Notes: generated by a model not told the origin, from the sequence alone. Positions 1-5,596 are shown, numbered from the stretch's first letter. The stretch: DNA of 6,348 bases from JACZQZ01 sp046756945 (GCA_046756945.1 JBHHXI010000156.1:1-6348), one strand, 5' to 3'. A program made the numbers and translations.

Positions 1-27
1 CGGGCAAGTCGGGCAAGTCGGGCAAGT
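1..27. repeat. 9-bp tandem repeat, three perfect copies
   Basis: The unit CGGGCAAGT occurs three times head to tail from the first base of the window, so the array may extend further left. It is followed by non-repeated sequence. The nine-base period would preserve reading frame if it were coding, but no gene can be assigned from the bases visible. Confidence 0.8.
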
Positions 28-125
28 ATAGCCAAGGGTTTCCGGGGGCGGGAGAGAATTTCTGCGGATGCGAAGGCCCCCCGTCCCGGACCCGCCGTCG
101 GTGAATTAACCACAAGATGTTGGGT

Positions 126-154
126 AGGGCTTGCTCGGATTCGGCAAATATAGT
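126..154 (+). promoter_or_regulatory. Candidate gcrA promoter with GANTC in the spacer
   Basis: TATAGT at 149-154 matches five of six bases of the sigma70 -10 consensus. The matching -35 position (about 126-131) is a poor match. A GANTC site (GATTC, 138-142) sits in the spacer just upstream of the -10. GcrA-activated sigma70 promoters in Caulobacter typically carry a methylated GANTC near the core elements, so this arrangement would fit GcrA/CcrM control. Transcription from here would leave a leader of about 110 nt before the gcrA start codon. The call is tentative because the -35 is weak. Confidence 0.3.
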
Positions 155-208
155 AAACCTCCCTTCACAGGGGGAATCGGGCCCCCGCCCGCGGGGCGTC
201 AGGGAATC
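138..208. promoter_or_regulatory. Cluster of three GANTC (CcrM-type) sites
   Basis: GANTC sites lie at 138-142 (GATTC), 174-178 (GAATC) and 204-208 (GAATC), all between the window edge and the gcrA start codon. By eye I count about seven others in the remaining 6.2 kb (for example 1527, 3717, 4036, 4062, 4677 and 4809), all inside genes. In many Alphaproteobacteria GANTC is methylated by CcrM, and GcrA reads the methylated site. Clustering in front of a GcrA-family gene suggests methylation-dependent or autogenous control. The sites are seen directly; their use is inferred. Confidence 0.5.
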
Positions 209-269
209 GCCCGCGCGGGAACGTCGAAACCGGGCTTCGTCCCGCGTTCGCGGGCCGGGAAAGAGAGAC

Positions 270-632
270 ATGGAAAACGAGTGGACAACGGTGCGCGTCG
301 GCGTGCTTATCGCCTATTGGAAAGAAGGCCTGCCGACCAGCGAAATCGGGCGGCGATTGCAGGTGACGAAAAACGCGGTTGTCGGTAAGGTGCATCGTTT
401 GGGGCTGGAAAAACGCCGCCCGACCATCCACAGAAAGCCCAAGGAGGCCGAGATCATCAAACTGGACGCGCTCGGCGCCGGTATGTGCAGTTGGCCCGAA
501 GGCGAGCCGGGAACGGCAACGTTCCGCTTCTGCGGCCGGCCGGCGATCGCCGGCAAGCCCTACTGCGGCGACCACTGCGCAAGGGCCTACGTCAAAAGCA
601 CCCGGGACCGCAAGGTCACCCGGGCGGCCTAG
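270..632 (+). CDS. gcrA: GcrA-family cell-cycle regulator, compact form
   Basis: This 120-residue protein has both hallmark parts of GcrA. The N-terminal helix-turn-helix (about residues 5-46) shows a Trp near the start, the pattern LPTSEIGRRL and then KNAVVGKVHRLGL, which is the DNA-reading helix that recognises methylated GANTC in Caulobacter. The C-terminal module (about 72-107) contains CSWPEGEPG, FRFCG and KPYCGDHC followed by AY, matching the region that contacts sigma70. The linker between them is only about 20 residues, so the protein is clearly shorter than Caulobacter GcrA (about 170). The ATG at 270 is chosen because the family N-terminus begins there and a purine-rich ribosome-binding stretch (GGGAAAGAGA) precedes it. 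The frame is open back to 117, but that extension is Arg/Pro/Gly-rich and unlike GcrA. Expected role: a transcription cofactor linking CcrM methylation to cell-cycle genes. It could be a paralogue rather than the main GcrA. It ends 21 bp from the convergent TPR gene. Confidence 0.88.
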   Translation: MENEWTTVRVGVLIAYWKEGLPTSEIGRRLQVTKNAVVGKVHRLGLEKRRPTIHRKPKEAEIIKLDALGAGMCSWPEGEPGTATFRFCGRPAIAGKPYCGDHCARAYVKSTRDRKVTRAA

Positions 633-654
633 CAGCCTGCCAAGGCTGTATTTT
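633..654 (+). terminator. Rho-independent terminator after gcrA
   Basis: CAGCCT (633-638) pairs with AGGCTG (643-648) around a GCCA tetraloop, followed by TATTTT (649-654). The hairpin starts directly after the gcrA stop codon. It fills the short gap to the convergent TPR gene, whose stop codon is at 654-656. The stem is short (6 bp) and the T-tract broken by one A, so efficiency is uncertain. On the other strand no T-run follows the stem, so it is read here as acting on gcrA only. Confidence 0.5.
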
Positions 655-2207
655 CACCGTCCACCCGGTTTCGAGAACTCTTCCAGCGCCGCCTGAACCT
701 CGGCGATGACCGGTTCCCAGTCTCCCGGACGCGGTTGCCGGAACAGGCGCATGGTCGGGTACCAGGGGCTGTCGTCTCGGTCCCGCAGCCACCGCCAGTC
801 GGCGGCGTAGGACAGCAACACCCAGACCGGCCGCGCCAAGGCCCCGGCCAGATGCGCCACCGCCGTGTCGACGGTGATCACCAGGTCGAGCCGGCCGATG
901 ACCGCCGCCGTGTCGGCGAAATCCGCCAGATGCGGGCTCATATCCACGATCCCCGCGCCGGCCGCCACGCCGGCCAGGTCGCGCGCCTTTTCCCCCACCT
1001 GCAGGCTGAAGAACGCCGTGCCGTCGGTCCCCGTCAGGCGCGCCAGCAGCCGGACCGGGCAGGCGCGGTTGTGATTGTTGGGTTGCCGGGGGTTGCCCGA
1101 CCACACGATGCCCACGTTCATCGTCGTCCCACGGCCCTCCGGGAACGGCGGGCCGGGGGCGGGCGGAACGGCGATGTAGGGAACCCGGTCGGGGATCGTT
1201 TCCAGGGTCGTGGCGAAACGGCGGGGCAGGCTCATCAACGGCGCATGGCAATCGAAATCCGACGGCTCGTCGAACAGGGGAACCACCCGCGAGACCCCCT
1301 CGCATCCCGCAAACAATTTCAGGAGGTTTTCATGGCAGGCCAGGGTGACCGTGGCCCCCTGGCCGGCGACAAGGGGCGCGTAACGGACAAACTGGATGGC
1401 GTCTCCGGCGCCCTGCTCCGCATACAGCAGGATGCTCTTTCCGGCCGGGTCCCCATCGCCCCAGGGGGGCTGGCGAAAGGCGCGCGGCGGCGTCTGCGGG
1501 CGCTTCCACCGCCATTCGTATTCGGCGAATCCGCGCCCGAAGTCGCCGATGGTGAGCAGGGCCTGGGCGCGCTCGAAATGGGCGTCGGCGAAGTCGGGGC
1601 GTAACGCGATCGCCGTCTCCTGGCAGCGGACGGCGTCTTCGGCGTCGCCGGCGTCCCGCGCCGCCAGGCCCAGGAAATGCCATGCCTCGACGAAATCCGG
1701 GCGCGCCCGCGTCGCCTTCTCATAGTACGTCCGGGCTTTTTCGCCCCGGCGCAGGGCGCTCAGCGCATTGCCCGCCCAGAACAGGAAGTCGGCGTCTTGC
1801 CCGTGGTGGCGCAGCGCCCCTTCGTAGACGGTGAGCGCGTCGTCGAACCGGCCCGCCCTGGTCAACGCCAATCCCAGGTTTGCCGACGCCGCCCGGTATT
1901 CGGGCCTGATCGCGGTCGCCCGCCGCCAGGCGGCGATGGCGTCGTCGATGCGCCCAAGCCGCTCCAGCACGACGCCGAGATTGTAGTGCGCGTCGGCGTT
2001 GGACCCGTCCAGGGCCAGGCTTTTTTCGATGGCGTCCGCCGCCGCGCCCCCCTTCCCGCCGTGGGCGAATATGAGGCCAAGGACGTGCAGGAGCCCGGGA
2101 TCATCGCCGCGCGCCGCCAGGGTCTCGCGGCACAGGGCCTCGGCGTCGGCCAGCGCCCCGGCCTGGAGCAGCCGTGTCGCCTCGTGGACGGTGTCTTCGA
2201 TGGTGAT
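654..2207 (-). CDS. TPR protein with C-terminal GT9-like domain
   Basis: The protein has about 517 residues if translation begins at the ATC codon at 2207-2205. Residues 7 to about 235 form roughly seven tetratricopeptide repeats (for example DAHYNLGVVLERLGRIDDAI and AEAWHFLGLAA-type helices). Residues about 255-517 match the domain often attached to such TPRs and related in fold to glycosyltransferase family 9/heptosyltransferases: ILLYAEQGAGDAIQFVRYAP, then VGIVWSGNPRQPNNHNR, then VDTAVAHLAGALARPVW and DWRW...DSPWYPTMRLFRQP. Family members are usually annotated only as TPR or glycosyltransferase-like proteins; some are suspected in surface or flagellar glycosylation. No signal peptide is visible. 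The start is unusual: between the upstream in-frame stop (2228-2226) and a GTG at 1970 there is no ATG, GTG or TTG, yet that stretch clearly encodes TPR helices. The GTG lies inside a repeat, at about residue 80, so it is probably not the true start. ATC at 2207 has GGGAG eight bases upstream and would begin I/M-TIEDT. A frameshift or sequence error is the alternative. Confidence 0.8.
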   Translation of the reverse strand: MTIEDTVHEATRLLQAGALADAEALCRETLAARGDDPGLLHVLGLIFAHGGKGGAAADAIEKSLALDGSNADAHYNLGVVLERLGRIDDAIAAWRRATAIRPEYRAASANLGLALTRAGRFDDALTVYEGALRHHGQDADFLFWAGNALSALRRGEKARTYYEKATRARPDFVEAWHFLGLAARDAGDAEDAVRCQETAIALRPDFADAHFERAQALLTIGDFGRGFAEYEWRWKRPQTPPRAFRQPPWGDGDPAGKSILLYAEQGAGDAIQFVRYAPLVAGQGATVTLACHENLLKLFAGCEGVSRVVPLFDEPSDFDCHAPLMSLPRRFATTLETIPDRVPYIAVPPAPGPPFPEGRGTTMNVGIVWSGNPRQPNNHNRACPVRLLARLTGTDGTAFFSLQVGEKARDLAGVAAGAGIVDMSPHLADFADTAAVIGRLDLVITVDTAVAHLAGALARPVWVLLSYAADWRWLRDRDDSPWYPTMRLFRQPRPGDWEPVIAEVQAALEEFSKPGGR

Positions 2208-2535
2208 CGCTCCGGCTCCCGGCCCTCAGGAAGGCGGTCGCCGCCTTCGTGGCGATACCCTGCATTTCGTGCGCACGCAGGCGCCCGGCAACGGCGAATA
2301 CGGGCAAAAGCTGGCACAGGGCCGCGGCGATGACAAGGCCGCGCCCGGCCGGATCCGCGTGACGTAATAACCGCGGCCCCTGTATCCTTCATGGTAAAGT
2401 GAACCCATGCGGTCAAAGGGGCGTTGCCCCTTTTGATCCCCACCAAGGGCCAACGGCCCTTGGAACCCGAATAGTGGGGTCCAGGGGCTTACCCCCGTTC
2501 GGGGTGGGCATGGTCCGGCGCCACGGAGGAAGCGG
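2208..2535. other. Gap between divergent TPR and Nudix genes
   Basis: This 328-bp stretch separates the 5' ends of two divergent genes, so it should hold promoters for both. I found no convincing -35/-10 pair for either. The minus-strand part from 2391 to about 2215 has an open frame with coding-like composition (see findings) that is out of frame with the TPR gene. The right-hand part, 2413-2505, is a block of inverted repeats, listed separately. The last 15 bases contain the Nudix ribosome-binding site. Confidence 0.6.
2413..2505. repeat. Cluster of GC-rich inverted repeats (REP-like)
   Basis: Three hairpins follow each other closely. AAAGGGGC (2415-2422) pairs with GCCCCTTT (2426-2433) around GTT, extendable to 2413-2436 with one bulged T. 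CCAAGGGCC (2443-2451) pairs with GGCCCTTGG (2455-2463) around AAC, a perfect 9-bp stem. ACCCC (2491-2495) pairs with GGGGT (2501-2505). In addition CCCCAC (2438-2443) can pair with GTGGGG (2474-2479), enclosing the second hairpin. This layout resembles the palindromic intergenic elements scattered through many Rhodospirillaceae genomes, but copy number cannot be seen from one window. It ends about 20 bp before the Nudix ribosome-binding site, so it may also affect that transcript. Confidence 0.65.
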
Positions 2536-3381
2536 GTGAGTTTTCTCGACCGTGTCGCGGAGTGCCGCGTCTTCGATCCGTCCCACTACCGGCCGTTCCG
2601 GGTGGATGGGGCCGCGGTCGGCCTGGTGGCACCCGGTTTCGCCGAAACCCTGCGCCAATTCGCCAATGTCTTCCGGGTGTCGGACGATGCCGTCGACCTG
2701 CCCGACGGCCTCGACGGGTTCGACCGCAGGACCGGGGCCGTGGACGGGGTCCTGCGGCGGCTGGCCGGGCAGGGCGCGATCACCGGCTGGCGCGACGAGC
2801 CCTATCCCGTGGCGCGGTCCCATGCCCATCCGCCCCTGTTCACCATGGAGCGCGCCGCCGTGCCGCTGTTCGGGGTGCGCGCCTGCGGCGTCCACATGAA
2901 CGGCTTCGTGCGCGCCGCCGGGGGCATGAAGATGTGGATCGGCCGGCGCAGCCTCGACAAGCCGACGGGGCCGGGAAAGCTCGACCAACTGGTCGCCGGC
3001 GGCCAGCCGGCGGGCATGTCGGTGCGCGACACCCTGATCAAGGAATGCGCCGAAGAGGCCGCCATCCCGGCCGAACTGGCGGCGCGCGCGGTGCCGGTGG
3101 GCGGCGTTTCCTATTGCACGGAACGCCCCGAGGGCCTGCGCCGCGACGTGCTGTTCGACTTCGACCTCGAGCTGCCGGCGGATTTCCGCCCGGCCAACGC
3201 CGACGGCGAGATTTCCGATTTCTACCTGTGGCCCATGGAGCGGGTGATCGAAACCGTGCGCGACACCGACGACTTCAAGTTCAACTGCGCCCTGGTGGTC
3301 ATCGATTTCCTCATCCGCCACGGCTTCATCGGGCCCGGCGATCCCCAATACGTGGACCTGCTCGCCGGTTTGCACGGGTAG
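2536..3381 (+). CDS. DUF4743/Nudix hydrolase (thiamin-phosphokinase-associated type)
   Basis: This 281-residue protein is a two-part Nudix enzyme. Residues 1 to about 110 match the DUF4743-type N-terminal region found in front of Nudix domains related to the fungal Tnr3 and plant Nudix 20/24 proteins (for example DPSHYRPFRVDG and the stretch ending PLFGVRACGVHMNGF). The Nudix fold spans about 112-260 and includes MWIGRRS, then PGKLDQLVAGG. The Nudix box at about 155-178 reads GGQPAGMS...TLIKECAEEAAIP; the central REUxEE is KECAEE, keeping the metal-binding glutamates with Lys in place of Arg. Members hydrolyse nucleoside- or thiamine-diphosphate-linked substrates; the Tnr3-like group acts on damaged thiamine diphosphate forms, so a cytoplasmic house-cleaning role is plausible, not shown. 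The GTG start is supported by GGAGGA at 2525-2530, five bases upstream, and by the family N-terminus. The esterase gene follows after 110 bp. Confidence 0.85.
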   Translation: MSFLDRVAECRVFDPSHYRPFRVDGAAVGLVAPGFAETLRQFANVFRVSDDAVDLPDGLDGFDRRTGAVDGVLRRLAGQGAITGWRDEPYPVARSHAHPPLFTMERAAVPLFGVRACGVHMNGFVRAAGGMKMWIGRRSLDKPTGPGKLDQLVAGGQPAGMSVRDTLIKECAEEAAIPAELAARAVPVGGVSYCTERPEGLRRDVLFDFDLELPADFRPANADGEISDFYLWPMERVIETVRDTDDFKFNCALVVIDFLIRHGFIGPGDPQYVDLLAGLHG

Positions 3382-3390
3382 TACTTACTT

Positions 3391-3406
3391 GCACGGGCGT
3401 CCGTGC
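3391..3406. other. Short hairpin after the Nudix gene
   Basis: GCACGG (3391-3396) pairs perfectly with CCGTGC (3401-3406) around GCGT, nine bases after the Nudix stop codon. No T-tract follows, so it is not a standard intrinsic terminator. A nine-base direct repeat, TTGCACGGG (3370-3378 and 3389-3397), overlaps the gene end and this stem. It may stabilise the 3' end of the transcript or mean nothing. Confidence 0.35.
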
Positions 3407-3491
3407 CGGGTGCAGAGACGGCGTGACATCGGCACGCCTGTTCGGGTACCACTCGGCCACCCGAGCCCGTCCGCCAACCGAAGGAAAACCG

Positions 3492-4163
3492 ATGGCCGAG
3501 CTTCCCCGCCTCGACGGCCCCAGCCTCGGCCCCGCCTCCGGGGGCGCGCCGCGGCAACTGGCCATCCTTCTGCACGGCGTCGGCGCCGACGGCAACGACC
3601 TGCTCGGGCTGGCGCCCCATTTCCAGGGCGCGCTGCCGGACGCCCTGTTCCTTTCGCCCCACGCGCCGTTTTCCTTCGACATGGCGCCCGTCGGCTACCA
3701 GTGGTTCAGCCTCCGCGACTCCACGCCCGAGGCCCGGCTGGCCGGTGTCCGGGCCGCGGCGCCCATCCTCGACGCCTTCATCGACGCCCGGTTGGCCGAG
3801 CACGGCCTGGGCGAGGACCGCGTGGTCCTCATCGGCTTTTCCCAGGGCACCATGATGGCCCTGCACGTGGGGCTCAGGCGGCAAAGGCGACTGGCCGGCA
3901 TCGTCGGCTACTCGGGCATGCTGGCCGGCGCCGAGGCCCTGGCCGGCGAGGTCCGCGCCAAGCCGCCCGTGCTGCTCGTTCACGGCGACGCGGACCCGGT
4001 CATTCCCGTCCAGGCGCTGCCGGCGGCGGTGGCGGGACTCGAGGCGGCCGGCATCCGGGTAGACTCCCACATTTGCCCGGGCCTGGGCCACGGCATCGAC
4101 GCGGAAGGCGTGCGCCTGGGCGTGGACTTCGCCGCCGGCCTTTTCGGCGCGGGCAGCACGTAG
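3492..4163 (+). CDS. Phospholipase/carboxylesterase family hydrolase
   Basis: This 223-residue alpha/beta-hydrolase belongs to the phospholipase/carboxylesterase (acyl-protein thioesterase-like, PF02230) family and is close to the usual length. The oxyanion-hole region is LLHGVGADGNDLLGL (residues 26-40). The nucleophile elbow is GFSQG with Ser117. The acid is Asp168 in HGDADPVIP and the base is His200 in GLGHGID, so the catalytic triad is complete. There is no signal peptide, which suggests a cytoplasmic esterase cleaving short acyl esters or lysophospholipids; the natural substrate cannot be read from sequence. The ATG is preceded by AAGGA at 3481-3485 with a six-base spacer. It lies 110 bp downstream of the Nudix gene on the same strand and may be co-transcribed. 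The reading frame is open far upstream through the Nudix gene, but only as a high-GC shadow. A strong hairpin follows the stop codon. Confidence 0.9.
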   Translation: MAELPRLDGPSLGPASGGAPRQLAILLHGVGADGNDLLGLAPHFQGALPDALFLSPHAPFSFDMAPVGYQWFSLRDSTPEARLAGVRAAAPILDAFIDARLAEHGLGEDRVVLIGFSQGTMMALHVGLRRQRRLAGIVGYSGMLAGAEALAGEVRAKPPVLLVHGDADPVIPVQALPAAVAGLEAAGIRVDSHICPGLGHGIDAEGVRLGVDFAAGLFGAGST

Positions 4164-4169
4164 CCGTCA

Positions 4170-4196
4170 CCGCGCCGCGCAGGGGACGCGGCGCGG
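4170..4196 (+). terminator. Probable terminator hairpin after the esterase gene
   Basis: CCGCGCCGCG (4170-4179) pairs perfectly with CGCGGCGCGG (4187-4196), a 10-bp all-GC stem with a seven-base loop, starting seven bases after the esterase stop codon. The following bases (GAATATT) are AT-rich but lack a run of T, so termination may be weak or factor-assisted. It lies just upstream of the HNH promoter, which fits a transcription-unit boundary. Confidence 0.45.
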
Positions 4197-4201
4197 GAAT
4201 A

Positions 4202-4230
4202 TTGGCAAACAACGATCATACGTGTATTCT
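4202..4230 (+). promoter_or_regulatory. Sigma70-type promoter of the HNH gene
   Basis: TTGGCA at 4202-4207 (five of six to consensus) and TATTCT at 4225-4230 (four of six) are separated by exactly 17 bp. Transcription would begin near 4237, about 20 nt before the chosen TTG start. The promoter sits between the esterase hairpin and the HNH ribosome-binding site, in locally AT-rich sequence. Confidence 0.55.
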
Positions 4231-4256
4231 CCGCGCCCTTGACTGGGAGAACACGG

Positions 4257-4820
4257 TTGTCTCTGGCGGTAGAAAACTATCCGACGCTCGTCCTCAATGC
4301 CGATTTCCGGCCGTTGAGCTATTTTCCGCTGTCCCTGTGGCCGTGGCAGGACGCGATCAAGGCGGTGTTCCTCAACCGCGTCCACGTGGTGTCGGAATAC
4401 GAACGCTACGTGCACTCGCCCAGTATGGCGATGCGCCTGCCCAGCGTGATTTCGCTCAAGCACTACATTCCGCTCTCGCGGCGTCCGGCCTTCACCCGGT
4501 TCAACGTGTTCCTGCGCGACCGCTTCACCTGCCAGTACTGCGGCGGCGCCTTCCAGGCCGAGGTCCTGACCTTCGATCACGTGGTTCCGCGATCGCGCGG
4601 CGGCAGCACCGTGTGGGACAACGTGGTGACGGCCTGCGCGCCGTGCAACCTGCGCAAGGGCCACCGCCTGTCGAGCGAATCGCGGGTCTTCCCGCTGCGC
4701 CAGCCCGGCGAGCCGACGAACTTCGAGCTGCAGACCAACGGCCGCGCCTTTCCACCCAACTACCTGCACGAAAGCTGGCGCGACTTCCTGTACTGGGACA
4801 CCGAGCTCGAGTCCGCCTAG
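4257..4820 (+). CDS. HNH endonuclease-family protein
   Basis: This 187-residue protein has an N-terminal segment typical of the alphaproteobacterial HNH family (LVLNADFRPLSYFPLSLWPW, residues 11-30, then LPSVISLKHYIPL) and a C-terminal HNH domain (about 82-137). Zinc-binding cysteines are C92 and C95 (CQYC) and C127 and C130 (CAPC). The active-site core is D107-H108 (DHVVPRSRGG), N122 (WDNVV) and N131 (CNLRKG), so the ββα-metal site looks intact. The TTG at 4257 is preferred: GGGAGA at 4245-4250 lies six bases upstream. A TTG six codons earlier (4239) has no ribosome-binding site and would fall only two bases or so after the predicted transcription start. The family is widely conserved as a solitary gene in Alphaproteobacteria; its biological role is not established, and no restriction, phage or intron genes lie beside it here. 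It is followed by the rpsD promoter. Confidence 0.88.
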   Translation: MSLAVENYPTLVLNADFRPLSYFPLSLWPWQDAIKAVFLNRVHVVSEYERYVHSPSMAMRLPSVISLKHYIPLSRRPAFTRFNVFLRDRFTCQYCGGAFQAEVLTFDHVVPRSRGGSTVWDNVVTACAPCNLRKGHRLSSESRVFPLRQPGEPTNFELQTNGRAFPPNYLHESWRDFLYWDTELESA

Positions 4821-4854
4821 CTCGATCGTGCGATAGGGCGGGCTTCCGGGGAAA

Positions 4855-4882
4855 TTGACTTCGGGCGGCCAGGGCGTATACT
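4855..4882 (+). promoter_or_regulatory. Strong sigma70-type promoter of rpsD
   Basis: TTGACT at 4855-4860 and TATACT at 4877-4882 each match five of six consensus bases, with a 16-bp spacer. Transcription would start near 4889 and give a leader of about 84 nt before the rpsD ATG. This is the best promoter in the window, as expected for a ribosomal protein gene transcribed on its own. Confidence 0.72.
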
Positions 4883-4972
4883 CCGCCGCCGCATTCCCGA
4901 GAACGCGGGCGCCAAGCCCCGTCCTTTTGGACCTATCGGGACAATACCAACCCAGTGAACGGGTGAATGCCA

Positions 4973-5587
4973 ATGACCAAGCGCATCAAGGCCAAGTACA
5001 AGATCAACCGCCGCCTCGGCGTCAACCTCTGGGGGCGGCCGAAAAGTCCCGTCAACGTTCGCGATTACCGTCCCGGCGAGCACGGCCAGCGCCGCCGCAA
5101 GCCGTCCGACTACGGCACCCAGCTGATGGCCAAGCAGAAGCTCAAGGGCTATTACGGCAACATCAGCGAGCGCCGCTTCCGCCGCTACTACCAGGAAGCC
5201 GTGCGCCGGCGCGGCGACACGTCGGAGAACCTCATCGCCATCCTCGAGCGCCGCCTGGACGCGGTGGTCTACCGCATGAAGTTCGTGCCCACGGTCTTTG
5301 CCGCGCGCCAGTTCGTCAACCACGGCCACATCAAGGTCAACGGCAAGCGGGTCAACATCCCGTCCTATCTGGTGAGCGACGGCGACGTCATCGAGGTCAA
5401 GGAGAAGTCCCGCGAGCTGCCCCTGGTGCTGGAGGCCAGCGTGTCGCCGGACCGGGACCTCCCCGACTACGTGGACGTGGACTTGAAGAAGATGCGGGGC
5501 ACCTACGTGCGGGCGCCGAAGCTGGCCGACGTGCCCTACCCGGTGCAGATGGAGCCCAACCTGGTGATCGAGTTCTACTCGCGCTGA
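4973..5587 (+). CDS. rpsD: 30S ribosomal protein S4
   Basis: S4 is a primary 16S rRNA-binding protein that nucleates assembly of the 30S body and helps govern decoding accuracy. The 204-residue product has the normal alphaproteobacterial length and matches the family end to end: KINRRLGVNLWGRPKSP near the start, HGQRRRKPSDYG (38-48), the S4 RNA-binding domain at about 93-155 (RRLDAVVYRMKFVPTVFAAR, VNHGHIKVNGKRVNIPSY) and the terminal PYPVQMEPNLVIEFYSR. No zinc-binding cysteines occur in the N-terminal part, as in the cysteine-free form. There are two in-frame ATGs, 4967 and 4973. The second is chosen because GGGTG at 4961-4965 is then spaced seven bases away and the protein begins MTKRIKAKYKINRR as in relatives; the first would leave almost no spacing. 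The gene stands alone with its own promoter and terminator, rather than in the alpha operon with rpoA. Autogenous control through the leader is possible but not visible. Confidence 0.97.
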   Translation: MTKRIKAKYKINRRLGVNLWGRPKSPVNVRDYRPGEHGQRRRKPSDYGTQLMAKQKLKGYYGNISERRFRRYYQEAVRRRGDTSENLIAILERRLDAVVYRMKFVPTVFAARQFVNHGHIKVNGKRVNIPSYLVSDGDVIEVKEKSRELPLVLEASVSPDRDLPDYVDVDLKKMRGTYVRAPKLADVPYPVQMEPNLVIEFYSR

Positions 5588-5596
5588 GCGGGGCCG

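Noticed and set aside
106..113. TTAACCAC as a CtrA binding site upstream of gcrA
   Set aside because: It resembles a CtrA half-site, but the second TTAA at the canonical spacing is absent and an eight-base near-match is too weak to list as a feature. It is mentioned only as context for the GANTC cluster.
117..269. 51-residue N-terminal extension of the gcrA product from an ATG at 117
   Set aside because: The extension is low-complexity Arg/Pro/Gly sequence with no resemblance to GcrA. The family N-terminus and a ribosome-binding site both point to the ATG at 270.
735..1604. Long plus-strand open frame opposite the TPR gene
   Set aside because: It is antisense to a well-supported domain, has no recognisable motif and an Arg/Gly/Ala-rich composition typical of high-GC shadow frames.
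2396..2416. Minus-strand TTGACC (2416-2411) with TACCAT (2396-2391) as the TPR gene promoter
   Set aside because: The spacer is only 14 bp and the -10 matches four of six bases, so it is not a credible sigma70 promoter.
2562..3491. In-frame upstream extension of the esterase through the Nudix gene, suggesting a fusion protein
   Set aside because: The upstream frame encodes Arg/Pro/Gly-rich nonsense. The Nudix protein is in another frame with clear motifs, and the esterase has its own ribosome-binding site and normal family length.
4239..4256. Earlier TTG start for the HNH protein at 4239
   Set aside because: There is no ribosome-binding site in front of it and it would lie almost at the predicted transcription start; the TTG at 4257 has a well-spaced GGGAGA.
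4821..4854. Terminator after the HNH gene
   Set aside because: Only a 4-bp stem (ATCG/CGAT) with no T-tract is visible, so no terminator is called before the rpsD promoter.
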